Assembly (NCBI RefSeq): GCF_018070075.1
Contig: NZ_JAGPXE010000003.1
Span: 186,001-250,000 of the forward strand
Direction: 5' to 3'
Source: Saccharopolyspora endophytica
GTDB taxonomy: Bacteria; Actinomycetota; Actinomycetes; Mycobacteriales; Pseudonocardiaceae
DNA: 64,000 nt
The number at the start of each line of letters is the position of its first letter. Position 1 is the stretch's first letter. The translations under genes were made by a program, and so were the position numbers. The notes under the pieces were generated by a model, which saw nothing but the letters and a program-made list of their open reading frames with translations, had not been told where the DNA came from and did no database searches. Shown here in pieces: positions 25,435 to 34,378 of the stretch.

Positions 25435-26688
25435 TCAGCCGAGCCAGAGCGCGGCCGCGGTGACCAGGGCGGACGAAGCGCGCAGCAGGGTGGGTTCCAG
25501 GCCGGTCGGCACGAACTCGGGCGAGTGGTTGCCGGGCGCCTTCCCGGCCGCCACCGCCGCGTTCGGCCTCGCCGGGTCCGCGTAGAGCGCGGGGTCGAAG
25601 CCCCCGAAGTTCCAGAACACCGACGGCACCCCGGCCGCGGTGCCGAACGCGCCGAAGTCCTCGGAGCCGGCCTTCGCCTGCGGCGTGTGCACGACGTCCT
25701 CACCGAACTCCCCGGCGAAGGCGTCGGAGACCCGGCGTGCGGCGTCGACGTCGTTGACCAGCAGCGGGAACGAGTTGATCGGCTCGATGTCGGGTTCGCG
25801 GGGTGCGCCCGCCGCCGCGGCCTCGTGGCGGACGATGCGGCCGATGGCGGCCAGCACGGTCTCCCGCACCTCCGGGTCGAAGGTGCGCACGTTGAGCTTG
25901 AGCTCGGCGGTGGTGGGGATGACGTTCTCCTTGCCACCCGCGTGCACGGCGGCCACGGTCACCACCGCGACGTCCTCCGGGGAGATCTCCCGCGCCACCA
26001 CGGTCTGCAACCGCAGCACGATCGAGGAGGCGATGACGATCGGATCGACCGTGGCCTGCGGCTGCGCGCCGTGCCCGCCCCGGCCGTGCACCGTGACCCG
26101 CAGGCTGTCGGCGGCGGCCATGAACACCCCGGGCCGCACGTACAGGTGCGTGCTCGGGGCCGAGGCGATGTGCTGGCCCAGGGCCACGTCGAAGGCGGGG
26201 AAGCGGTCCAGGAAACCGTCGTCGATCATCGCCTGCGCTCCGCCGCCGACCTCCTCCGCGGGCTGGCACACCGCCAGAACCGTTCCCGACCAGGCGTTTC
26301 GACGTGCGGCCAGCTGCTCGGCCGCACCGATCAGGGCCGCCATGTGCGCGTCGTGCCCGCAGGCGTGCATCACCGAGGACTCGTTGCCGTCCGCGTCGAC
26401 GCCGACGGCCGTGCTGCGGTAGGGGACCTGTTCGACCTCGCGGACGGGCAGCGCGTCCATGTCCGCCCGCAGCAGCACGCCCGGCCCGTCGCCGTTGCGC
26501 AGCACGCCCACGACGCCGGTCCCGCCGACCCCGCTGGTCACCTCGTAGCCCGCGGTCCGCAGGCGCTGCGCCAGGACCCCGGCGGTGCGCTGCTCCTGGA
26601 ACGACAGCTCCGGGTTCCGGTGCAGGTCCTCGTAGAGCTCGCGGACACCTGCGATGCGGTCTTCCAACCCGGCCAGCAGCCCGGACAT
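25435..26688 (-). CDS. M20 family amidohydrolase (hippurate hydrolase/IAA-amino-acid hydrolase-like)
   Basis: Metallo-aminoacylase of 417 residues. Metal-site motifs: MHACGHDAHMA, QPAEEVGGGA, QHIASAP and the late AGSEDFG. The dimerisation domain is at about 180-290 (VTVHGRGGHGAQPQATVDP). It would cleave N-acyl amino acids such as hippurate, yielding an aromatic acid. ATG 26688 follows GGAGGAGCAGGG; the 15-codon longer start is inferior. It diverges from a copper amine oxidase. Confidence 0.9.
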   Translation of the reverse strand: MSGLLAGLEDRIAGVRELYEDLHRNPELSFQEQRTAGVLAQRLRTAGYEVTSGVGGTGVVGVLRNGDGPGVLLRADMDALPVREVEQVPYRSTAVGVDADGNESSVMHACGHDAHMAALIGAAEQLAARRNAWSGTVLAVCQPAEEVGGGAQAMIDDGFLDRFPAFDVALGQHIASAPSTHLYVRPGVFMAAADSLRVTVHGRGGHGAQPQATVDPIVIASSIVLRLQTVVAREISPEDVAVVTVAAVHAGGKENVIPTTAELKLNVRTFDPEVRETVLAAIGRIVRHEAAAAGAPREPDIEPINSFPLLVNDVDAARRVSDAFAGEFGEDVVHTPQAKAGSEDFGAFGTAAGVPSVFWNFGGFDPALYADPARPNAAVAAGKAPGNHSPEFVPTGLEPTLLRASSALVTAAALWLG

Positions 26689-26852
26689 CCCTGCTCCTCC
26701 CGTGGGCGACGGAGCCACCCTCGCACCTCGCACGTTCGAGGCGAAGCGCGTGGGGTCTCATCGGGGGATCGGCCTCGCCTGCGAGGGCCATCAGCGCCAT
26801 GCTGGGGGTGGCCTGCCGCCGCCGGACCGGCGGCCGTTCTGGGGAGGGAAGC

Positions 26853-28769
26853 ATGACCATCGCCGAACAGCCCGCCACCACGACCACGCACCCGCTGGAC
26901 CCGATGACCGCCGAGGAGGTGACCGCGGTCCGCGCGGCGCTCGACGAAGCCGGGCTGCTCGGCGAGAACGTCCGGTTCACCTTCGTCGCGCTCGAAGAAC
27001 CCGACAGGGACGCGGCGCTCGCCCACCGACCGGGAGAGGAAGCGGACCGCCGGTTCCGGGCGGTGCTGCTGGACCTGGCCACCGGCGTCTCGCACGACAC
27101 CGTCGTCTCCGCCACCCGATCCACTGTGGACTCCGCGCGCCGGCTGGACCCGGCGGTCGACGGGCAGCCACCGATCATCGACACCGAGTTCGAGCTGGTC
27201 GAGGAGATCGTCAACGCCGACGAGCGCTGGACCTCCGCGCTGCGCAAGCGCGGCATCGACCCGGCCACGGTGCGCGCCGCGCCATTGTCGGCGGGCGTCT
27301 ACGACGAACCGGGGGAGCGGGGCAAGCGCATCATCCGGTCGCTGGGGTTCCAGCAGCTCCACCCGGCCGACCACCCGTGGGCGCACCCGGTGGACGGGCT
27401 GTGCGCCTACATCGACCTCACCCACCGCGAGGTCACCCGCGTCATCGACCACCGCGAGCTGCCGGTCCCGCAGGAGTCCGGCAACTTCGACGACCCCGAG
27501 GTCACCGGACCGGCCCGCACGAGCCTGCGGCCGATCGAGATCACCCAGCCCGAAGGCCCCAGCTTCACCGTCGAGGGCCACCGGGTGCGCTGGGAGAACT
27601 GGGACCTGCGACTGGGTTTCAACGAGCGGGAAGGGCTCACCCTGCACCAGCTGTCGTTCCACCAGCGGCCGGTGCTGCACCGCGCGTCGATCGCCGAGAT
27701 GGTGGTGCCCTACGCCGACCCGTCTCCGGTGCGGTTCTGGCAGAACTACTTCGACTGCGGCGAGTACATGTTCGCCCGCTACACCAACTCGCTGGAGCTG
27801 GGCTGCGACTGCCTCGGCGAGATCCACTACTTCGACGCGGTGGTGGCCGACGACTTCGGCAGGCCGCGCACCATCCGCAACGGCATCTGCATGCACGAGG
27901 AGGACTACGGGGTGCTCTGGAAGCACACCGACCTGTTCACCGGCTCGCAGGAGACCCGGCGGCAGCGCCGGCTGGTGATCTCGTTCTTCACCACCGTCGG
28001 CAACTACGACTACGGCTTCTACTGGTACTTCTACCTCGACGGCACCATCCAGCTGGAGTGCAAGGCCACCGGGATCACCTTCACCTCCGCCTACCCCGCC
28101 GAGGGCCACGAGCACGCCACCCAGATCGCCCCCGGCCTGGGCGCCCCGTTCCACCAGCACCTGTTCTGCGCCCGGCTCGACCCGGCCGTGGACGGGCAGC
28201 GCAACGCGGTGGAGGAGGTCGAGGCCGAACGCCTCCCGGTCAGCGAGACCAACCCGCGCGGAAACGCGTTCCGGGCCAAGAGGACCCGGCTGAGCACCGA
28301 GGGCCAGGCCGCCCGGCTCGCCGACAACTCCCGGGCCCGGACCTGGCACATCGTCAACCCCGGCAGCCAGAACCGCTACGGCGACAACGTCTCCTACGTC
28401 CTGCACCCCGAAGGCCAGCCGGTCATGCTCGCCGACGAGTCGGCCTCTGTGCACGCCCGGGGAACGTTCGCGACCAAGCACCTGTGGGTCACCCGCTACG
28501 ACCCCGAGCAGCGCTACCCGGCGGGCGACCTGGTCAACCAGAACCCCGGTGGCGCCGGCCTACCGGCCTGGACGGCGGCGGACCGCGACATCGACGGCCA
28601 GGACATCGTCGTCTGGCACACCTTCGGGCTCACCCACTTCCCGCGGCCCGAGGACTGGCCGATCATGCCCGTCGACCGTGCGGGGTTCACGCTCACACCG
28701 GTCGGGTTCTTCGACCGCAACCCCACCCTCGACGTGCCGCGCTCGACCGGCGCCGACTGCCACGGGTAG
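26853..28769 (+). CDS. Copper-containing primary amine oxidase
   Basis: Protein of 638 residues oxidising primary amines to aldehyde, NH3 and H2O2 in a Cu/TPQ dimer. TPQ precursor Tyr385 lies in VGNYDYGF; the general base Asp301 is in YFDCGEYMF, spaced from it just as in Arthrobacter phenylethylamine oxidase (298/382). Copper ligands are the HQH of PFHQHLF and a later His (LTHFPRPEDWPIMP). No signal peptide, so cytoplasmic like the Arthrobacter enzymes. GGGGAGGG precedes ATG 26853. An odd-centred 7-bp inverted repeat (26819-26833) sits just upstream and may be an operator. Substrates could be tyramine or phenylethylamine. Confidence 0.93.
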   Translation: MTIAEQPATTTTHPLDPMTAEEVTAVRAALDEAGLLGENVRFTFVALEEPDRDAALAHRPGEEADRRFRAVLLDLATGVSHDTVVSATRSTVDSARRLDPAVDGQPPIIDTEFELVEEIVNADERWTSALRKRGIDPATVRAAPLSAGVYDEPGERGKRIIRSLGFQQLHPADHPWAHPVDGLCAYIDLTHREVTRVIDHRELPVPQESGNFDDPEVTGPARTSLRPIEITQPEGPSFTVEGHRVRWENWDLRLGFNEREGLTLHQLSFHQRPVLHRASIAEMVVPYADPSPVRFWQNYFDCGEYMFARYTNSLELGCDCLGEIHYFDAVVADDFGRPRTIRNGICMHEEDYGVLWKHTDLFTGSQETRRQRRLVISFFTTVGNYDYGFYWYFYLDGTIQLECKATGITFTSAYPAEGHEHATQIAPGLGAPFHQHLFCARLDPAVDGQRNAVEEVEAERLPVSETNPRGNAFRAKRTRLSTEGQAARLADNSRARTWHIVNPGSQNRYGDNVSYVLHPEGQPVMLADESASVHARGTFATKHLWVTRYDPEQRYPAGDLVNQNPGGAGLPAWTAADRDIDGQDIVVWHTFGLTHFPRPEDWPIMPVDRAGFTLTPVGFFDRNPTLDVPRSTGADCHG

Positions 28770-28773
28770 TGAT

Positions 28774-28983
28774 CTACCGGCCTCTGACCTGCAGCGATCC
28801 GAGGAGCTTGGCGGTGGCGCGCTCGATCTCGTCCACCGCCTGTTCGAAGCTCTCGGCGTTGTGGGCGGCCGGTGCCCGGAACCCGGAGATCTTGCGGACG
28901 TACTGCAGGGCGGCGGCCCGGACGTCGGCGTCGGAGACCTGCTCGGCGTAGGGCGGGCGGAGGGTCTTGATGCTGCGGCACAT
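28774..28983 (-). CDS. DUF2277 domain-containing small protein
   Basis: Protein of 69 residues with the full DUF2277 pattern: MCRSIKTLRPPY, ALQYVRKISGFRAPA, FEQAVDEI. Function unknown. ATG 28983 gives the family start; a 41-codon longer frame is antisense to the promoter of the next gene. Converges on the amine oxidase four bases away. Confidence 0.9.
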   Translation of the reverse strand: MCRSIKTLRPPYAEQVSDADVRAAALQYVRKISGFRAPAAHNAESFEQAVDEIERATAKLLGSLQVRGR

Positions 28984-29057
28984 GCCCGCATTGTCCGCCT
29001 CACCTCTGACAGGAACCAGCGGTAGCGTGGGCGCGGCGCCGACACCGGGGAGGGACG

Positions 29058-29846
29058 ATGGGGCTGCCGATCTGCGCGACCTGCGGGATGCAGTACGCCG
29101 AGGCACGCGAGGACTGCCCGATCTGCGAGGACGAACGCCAGTGGGTTCCGCGCGAGGGCCAGCAGTGGACCGACCTGGACAGCCTCCGGGCCGAGCGCAG
29201 CGCCGCGCTGCGCGACGAGGGCGGCGTGCTCGGCATCGGCTGCGAACCGAAGTTCGCCATCGGCCAGCGGGCTCTGCTGGTGCGCACCGACGCGGGCAAC
29301 GTCCTCTGGGACTGCACGGCCTACCTGGACGACGAGATCATCAGCGCCATCGACGATCTGGGCGGTCTGGTCGGCATCGCCATCAGCCACCCGCACTACT
29401 ACACGACGATGATCGAGTGGGCCCGCGCCTTCGACGTGCCCATCCACCTGCACGAAGCCGACCGGCAGTGGGTCGGCCGCCCGGACCCGGCGATCCGGTT
29501 CTGGAGCGGCACGACCCACGAGATCGTCCCCGGCCTGACTCTGATCAACCTCGGCGTCCACTTCGCGGGCGGCACGGTCCTGCACAGCGCCGCCGGGCGG
29601 GGGTCGCTGTTCACCGGCGACATCGTCCAGGTCATCCCGGACCGCGCGCACGTCGGCTTCATGTACAGCTACCCGAACCTCATCCCGGAACGCCCCAGCG
29701 TCGTGCAACGGGCCGCCGAGCTGCTCGACGAGCTCGCCTTCGACTCCCTGCACGGGGCCTGGTGGGACACGGTGATCCCCACCGGCGCCCACGAGATCGT
29801 CCAGCGCTCGGCGGCCCGCTACCTGCGGTTCGTGCGCGAGGCGTGA
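29058..29846 (+). CDS. MBL-fold metallohydrolase with N-terminal zinc ribbon
   Basis: Protein of 262 residues. The first 25 residues hold CATCGMQY and CPICED, a four-Cys zinc ribbon; the rest is a metallo-beta-lactamase fold: IAISHPHYYTTMIEW in place of the usual HxHxDH, HLHEAD, and FTGDIVQV. The His/Asp pattern SHPHYYT is degenerate (Tyr-Thr where Asp-His is expected), so the metal site differs from standard hydrolases. GGGGAGG precedes ATG 29058. Function unknown. Confidence 0.82.
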   Translation: MGLPICATCGMQYAEAREDCPICEDERQWVPREGQQWTDLDSLRAERSAALRDEGGVLGIGCEPKFAIGQRALLVRTDAGNVLWDCTAYLDDEIISAIDDLGGLVGIAISHPHYYTTMIEWARAFDVPIHLHEADRQWVGRPDPAIRFWSGTTHEIVPGLTLINLGVHFAGGTVLHSAAGRGSLFTGDIVQVIPDRAHVGFMYSYPNLIPERPSVVQRAAELLDELAFDSLHGAWWDTVIPTGAHEIVQRSAARYLRFVREA

Positions 29847-29856
29847 GGTCGCGGAC

Positions 29857-30942
29857 CTAGGCGGGCCTGCGCCGCAGCGGCATCGGCTTCCACCAGGTCG
29901 CGCTGCGCAGCGCCCACTCCGCGGGTCCGTAGCGGAACCTCCCGAGCCACCAGTGGCTGAAGGCGGCCTGGACGGCGAGAACGATCAGCGCCAGCACCAG
30001 CGCGGTGGTCCAGTCGGTGGATTCGCGCAGGCCCAGGGGTCCGGCCGCGGCGACGACGAGGAGCGTGGCGGTGAGGTAGTTGGTCAGCGCCATCCGGCCG
30101 AGCGGTCCCACCAGCGCACCCAGCGGTCGGCCGAACCTCGTGCGGAGCACGAGCAGGAACGCCGAGGCGTAGGCGACGGCACCGAGAACACCGGCCGCCG
30201 CCGTGATGCGGGTGGTCAGCGGACCGTCCGGCGGGTACACCAGCTGCGCCCAGACGGCCGCCACGCTCAGCACCACCGCGATGGCCAGCACCGCGACGAG
30301 CTGTCCGGGACGGCGGTCGATGGTCCGCGCGATGCCGGTCCGGGCGCACGCCAGTCCCAGCAGGAACAGCCCTGGGATGCTGAACATCCCGCCCGAGACC
30401 ACGGTGAACCCGGCGACGGCGGCGAGAACGCTCGCGGGCACCAGGACCCGGGTCGGCAACCACGACGCGGGCAGCAGGACCAGCAGCCCGAAGATCGCGT
30501 AGGGCAGCAGCGCCTCGCCCGGCTGGAGCACGTGGTGGGCGGCGCCGAGGAGCCCGAGGACGAGCAGCCGGCGCGCCAGCATCAGGCGGGGACGGCGGGA
30601 GCGCTGCTGGGCGCCCTCCAGGAACAGCGAGAAGCTCAGCCCGAACAGGAACGCGAAGATCGGGTAGAAGTGCTGCTCCACCAGCATCCCGAGGCCGTTG
30701 GAGATGAGGCGCGACGCGCCGTTCTCGGACCCGTGTGCCATGCGGGTGATCTGCGGGATGTTGACGAGCAGGATGCCGCAGAGCGCGAAGCCCCGGAGGG
30801 CGTCCCACTCGGTGACCCGGCGCGGCGCGGACTCGCCGGTGGAAGCCGGCCTGCTCCGGCCCGGACCGACCGGGTGGTGAGGTTGTGGATCAGCGCTTCG
30901 GGCCACGACCGCCCGAGAGGATTCGCTTGCTGAGGTGCTCAT
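29857..30942 (-). CDS. DUF418 domain-containing membrane protein
   Basis: Integral membrane protein of 361 residues with about nine helices. RVTEWDALRGFALCGILLVN near residue 42 and the C-terminal FSHWWLGRFRYGPAEWALRS, here followed by the usual Trp-rich end, define the DUF418/YeiB family. The first 40 residues are a disordered cytoplasmic extension. Function of the family is not settled (acyl transfer or transport have been suggested). ATG 30942. Confidence 0.88.
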   Translation of the reverse strand: MSTSASESSRAVVARSADPQPHHPVGPGRSRPASTGESAPRRVTEWDALRGFALCGILLVNIPQITRMAHGSENGASRLISNGLGMLVEQHFYPIFAFLFGLSFSLFLEGAQQRSRRPRLMLARRLLVLGLLGAAHHVLQPGEALLPYAIFGLLVLLPASWLPTRVLVPASVLAAVAGFTVVSGGMFSIPGLFLLGLACARTGIARTIDRRPGQLVAVLAIAVVLSVAAVWAQLVYPPDGPLTTRITAAAGVLGAVAYASAFLLVLRTRFGRPLGALVGPLGRMALTNYLTATLLVVAAAGPLGLRESTDWTTALVLALIVLAVQAAFSHWWLGRFRYGPAEWALRSATWWKPMPLRRRPA

Positions 30943-31030
30943 GACCGCTACGGTGCACCGCGGGCGCGGTTCCCCGCCTCGGCCCGCGGGCCGATCTCCC
31001 TCGGCCGAAAGTCCGGAATCCGGCGGATCG

Positions 31031-31708
31031 TCAGCCGGTGTGGTCGGCGGTGACGGCGCCGGTCGACCACGCCCACGCCGCGATCTCCACCCGGTTGCGC
31101 GTCCCCAGCTTGGACTGGATGTTGGTCAGGTGGGTCTTAACCGTCCCGAGCGAGAGGTACAGCTCGCCGCAGATCTCCTGGTTGGTGCGGCCCACCGCCA
31201 CCAGCCGCGCCACGTCCAGTTCGCGCTCGGACAGCACCGCGGGCGGTGTTCGGGCTCGATCCGGTGCCTCCCGGGTCTCCAGCCGGTGCAGCAGCCGGAC
31301 CGTCACCGCCGGTGAGATCAGCGCGTCCCCGCGGTGCGCGGCCTCCACGGCTTCGACCAGCAGCGCCGGGCTGGCGTCCTTGAGCAGGAAGCCGCAGGCG
31401 CCGTTGCGCAACGCCTCGTGCACGTAGTCGTCCTGGTCGAAGGTGGTCACGACCACCACGCGCATCGGTTCGGCGGTGGCGGGACCGGCCAGGACCCGGG
31501 TCACCTCCAAGCCGTCGAGCTCGGGCATCCGGATGTCGACCAAGCAGACGTCCGGGCGGAGCCGCCGGGCCAGCTCGACGCACTCGGCGCCGTCGGCGGC
31601 CTCGCCGACCACCTCGATGTCCGGCCGGGCGTCGAGGATCATCCGGAAACCGCTGCGCACCAACCGCTGGTCGTCGGCGATGAGCACTCGTGTCGGGGTG
31701 TCGCTCAC
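31031..31708 (-). CDS. NarL/FixJ family response regulator
   Basis: Protein of 225 residues: receiver with Asp12/Asp13, phosphorylated Asp58 (CLVDIRMP), Lys in LLKDAS, and LuxR HTH (LSERELDVARLVAVGRTNQE) at about 155-215. GTG 31708 overlaps the kinase stop (GTGA), so the pair is co-translated. Its targets are not evident; the adjacent DUF418 gene on the same strand is 88 bases further on. Confidence 0.92.
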   Translation of the reverse strand: MSDTPTRVLIADDQRLVRSGFRMILDARPDIEVVGEAADGAECVELARRLRPDVCLVDIRMPELDGLEVTRVLAGPATAEPMRVVVVTTFDQDDYVHEALRNGACGFLLKDASPALLVEAVEAAHRGDALISPAVTVRLLHRLETREAPDRARTPPAVLSERELDVARLVAVGRTNQEICGELYLSLGTVKTHLTNIQSKLGTRNRVEIAAWAWSTGAVTADHTG

Positions 31709-32907
31709 GTCGACGAGTCTGGCACGCCCAGCACCGGGAAGTCGGCGGCGATGCGCCATCCGCCGTCGGGCGTGGCGCCGGCTTCCATCGTGCCGTCCAC
31801 GGCGGACACCCGTTCGCGGAGTCCGACGACGCCGAACCCGCCGTGCCCGCCCACGGGCAGCGCGGTCCGCTCGGCGGGCGGGGTGTTGGCGACCTCGACC
31901 CGCAGCCGGTCGTCGGGCAGGTCGATCCGCACCGAGACCAGCGCGCCCGGCGCGTGCCGCCGCGCGTTGGTCAGCGACTCCTGCACCAACCGGTGCACGG
32001 AGGTCTCCACCTCGGGGGCGAGTCGCGCGCTGCGAGCGGCCGCGGCGACCGACAGCGTCGCGCGCTGGTCCTCGCCGGTGCAGAAATTGCTGACCAGCGC
32101 CGCGATCTCGCTGAACAGCGCCCCGTGGCGCCGGGGCGGGGCGTCGACCTCCCGCAGCACCCGGACCAGCCGCCGCATGGAATCGAGCGTCTCGGTCCCC
32201 GCGTCGTGGATGTCGGTCAGGATCGCGTCGATCTTCTCGGGCGCCGTGTCGCGGATCGCGCGCGCCGCGTTGGCCTGCACCACGATCCCGGTGACGTGGT
32301 GGGCGACGAAGTCGTGCAGGTCGCGCGCCAGTTCCAGGCGCTCGCCCTGCCGCACCGACTCCACCGCGCGGGCCCGGCGGGAGTCGAGGACGCGCAGGTA
32401 TGAGCCCAGACCGATCACGCCACCGGTGGCGAAGGTGAGCAGGAACGAGAAGGTGAGCACGGAGGTGAACTCCTCCGGGTCCCAGCCGAAGGTCCGCGCC
32501 GGTCCGATGATCACGGCGAAGCCGAGCGGCACCGCGACCGCCGGTACGGGGATCCGGCGGCACGCGCGGCCGAGCAGGATCAGCAGGCAGATCGACTCCA
32601 GCACGCCCCAGTTGCCCTTGACCTCGGTCGTCAGCAGCATCGTCGCGGTCAGCGCCAGCGAGCCGACCGCGGCGATCCAGCAACGCCGGTGCAGCGAGAC
32701 GTACCGGTCGGGGATGAACAGCAGCAGCGCGGCGACGGCTCCGGCGACCAGCGGCGGGATCCAGTTGTTGTCCCCGTCGCGGATGCCGTCGGAGGACTCC
32801 AGGTCCAGCAACCACACGAGCAGCAGCGCCCCGCACAGCCCGGCGGTGAGCGCGTGCCGGGCGGGGCGGGGGAGGGCAGGGCCCTCGTCGGGAACCTCGT
32901 TGTGCAC
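31705..32907 (-). CDS. Membrane sensor histidine kinase (HisKA_3 / HATPase_c)
   Basis: Kinase of 400 residues with six predicted helices in residues 15-170, no extracellular sensor domain, then HisKA_3 with His198 (ARDLHDFVAHHV) and an ATPase domain (LVQESLTNARRHAPG; GFGVVGLRERV). This layout is the common DesK/LiaS-like intramembrane-sensing kind in actinomycetes. Cognate regulator follows with a four-base overlap. Confidence 0.92.
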   Translation of the reverse strand: MHNEVPDEGPALPRPARHALTAGLCGALLLVWLLDLESSDGIRDGDNNWIPPLVAGAVAALLLFIPDRYVSLHRRCWIAAVGSLALTATMLLTTEVKGNWGVLESICLLILLGRACRRIPVPAVAVPLGFAVIIGPARTFGWDPEEFTSVLTFSFLLTFATGGVIGLGSYLRVLDSRRARAVESVRQGERLELARDLHDFVAHHVTGIVVQANAARAIRDTAPEKIDAILTDIHDAGTETLDSMRRLVRVLREVDAPPRRHGALFSEIAALVSNFCTGEDQRATLSVAAAARSARLAPEVETSVHRLVQESLTNARRHAPGALVSVRIDLPDDRLRVEVANTPPAERTALPVGGHGGFGVVGLRERVSAVDGTMEAGATPDGGWRIAADFPVLGVPDSST

Positions 32908-32964
32908 GTCGAAAGGCTAGGACATGCGGGTTCCCCGCCGGATCAGCCGCGCGGACGATGCGGC

Positions 32965-33000
32965 GGAGCGGGCATCGGCCGCGTGGCCGATGCCCGCTCC
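32965..33000 (-). terminator. Strong terminator of the polyol operon
   Basis: Perfect 16-bp stem (32965-32980 with 32985-33000) and a GCGT tetraloop, 11 bases after the MFS stop codon on the minus strand. It separates that operon from the kinase gene. Confidence 0.85.
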
Positions 33001-33011
33001 GGGTGCACGTC

Positions 33012-34349
33012 TCAGATCGCGTCGTGGGCGACGTTGAGGTCGCGGTCCTTGGTCTCCGGGGCGAGGAGGGAGGCGATGAAGCTGATCGCCATCATCACCA
33101 TCATGTAGATCGCGACCGGGACCCACGATCCGCCGAACGCGGCCATCAGCCCCGCGCAGATCAGCGGCGCGACGCCACCGCCGACGACCGAGGAGAACTC
33201 GCGGCCCAGGGCCACGCCCGCGTAGCGGTAGCGGTTGCCGAACAGCTCCGGGAAGTAGCTCATCTGGACGCCGACCGAACCGTGGCAGGCCAGGATGAAC
33301 CCGAGCACGATCGCCACCGTGATCGCCACCGGCGAGCCGGTGTTGAGCGCGATGAACGTCGGCACCGGCAGCAGCACCAGCGCGCCCATGATGGTGGAGT
33401 AGACGCTCCTGCGGCCGACCACGTCGGACAGCGCGCCGAACCCGAAGGCGGCGATGCCGCCGCAGATCGCGCCCAGCAGCAGCACCTTCGGCACGAACGC
33501 CTTGTCCACCCCGACCGCGGAGACCAGGTAGGAGGCCATGAACACCTGGTAGGTGTAGGACTGGGCGTTGGAACCGACGTTGAGGAAGAACGCCAGCAGC
33601 AGAGGCTTGCGGCCCTTGCGGAACGTCTCGGCGACCGGCGCCTTCGTCTCGCCGACCTGCTCCTTGAGCTCCTGGAACACCGGGCTCTCGTTGAGCTTGC
33701 GCCGGATGATCAGCGCGGCGATCGTGACCAGCAGGCTGCTGCCGAACACCAGCCGCCAGCCCCAGCTCATCAAGGCGTCCTCGGGCAGCGACTGGGCGAG
33801 GATCCACGCGACCGCTCCGAGCGCGGTGCCCAGCGCGGCACCGGTCATCACCAGCGACGCCAGCGCGCCGCGCTTGCCCCTGCCCGCGGTCTCGGTGAGC
33901 AGCGTGGCGCCACCGGCCTGCTCGGCACCGGCGCCCATGCCCTGGAAGAACCGGCACGCGACCAGCAGGATCGGCGCTAAGAGCCCCACCTGCGAATAGG
34001 TGGGCAGCAGGCCGATGGCCAGCGTGGACCCGCCCATCAGCAGCAGCGTGGCCACCAGGACCCACTTGCGGCCCAGCCGGTCACCGAAGCGGGAGAAGAT
34101 CAGCCCGCCCAGCGGCCGCGCGGCGAACCCGACCGCGTAGGCGCTGAAGGAGGCCAGGATCCCGGCGACCGGCGAGATGTTCGGGAAGAACAGCTTGCTG
34201 AAGATCAGCGCCGACGCGGTGCCGTAGATGACGAAGTCGTACTGCTCCAGCGTCGTGCCGATCAGCCCTGCCCACGCCGCGCGCCGCACGGCCTTGGGGT
34301 CGGGAGGGGTTTCGGTGGTGTCCGCAGTGGAACTTCTTTGTTCGCTCAT
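33012..34349 (-). CDS. MFS transporter, MHS family
   Basis: Carrier of 445 residues with twelve helices: TTLEQYDFVIYGTASALIF, SRFGDRLGRKWVL, GMGAGAEQAGGATLLTE, SWGWRLVFG and a late LLAPETKDRDL. ATG 34349 lies 29 bases after the polyol dehydrogenase stop, so it is the third gene of a LacI-dehydrogenase-transporter operon and probably imports the dehydrogenase substrate (a polyol or a sugar acid). The 243-codon longer frame is antisense-like read-through and was rejected. Confidence 0.9.
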   Translation of the reverse strand: MSEQRSSTADTTETPPDPKAVRRAAWAGLIGTTLEQYDFVIYGTASALIFSKLFFPNISPVAGILASFSAYAVGFAARPLGGLIFSRFGDRLGRKWVLVATLLLMGGSTLAIGLLPTYSQVGLLAPILLVACRFFQGMGAGAEQAGGATLLTETAGRGKRGALASLVMTGAALGTALGAVAWILAQSLPEDALMSWGWRLVFGSSLLVTIAALIIRRKLNESPVFQELKEQVGETKAPVAETFRKGRKPLLLAFFLNVGSNAQSYTYQVFMASYLVSAVGVDKAFVPKVLLLGAICGGIAAFGFGALSDVVGRRSVYSTIMGALVLLPVPTFIALNTGSPVAITVAIVLGFILACHGSVGVQMSYFPELFGNRYRYAGVALGREFSSVVGGGVAPLICAGLMAAFGGSWVPVAIYMMVMMAISFIASLLAPETKDRDLNVAHDAI

Positions 34350-34378
34350 GGGTCCACGCAATCTCGTCGTGCGGTCCG

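Noticed and set aside
31031..32836. A fused kinase-regulator frame of 601 codons
   Set aside because: The kinase lies in another frame with its own stop overlapping the regulator's GTG; the upstream part of the long frame is a shadow.
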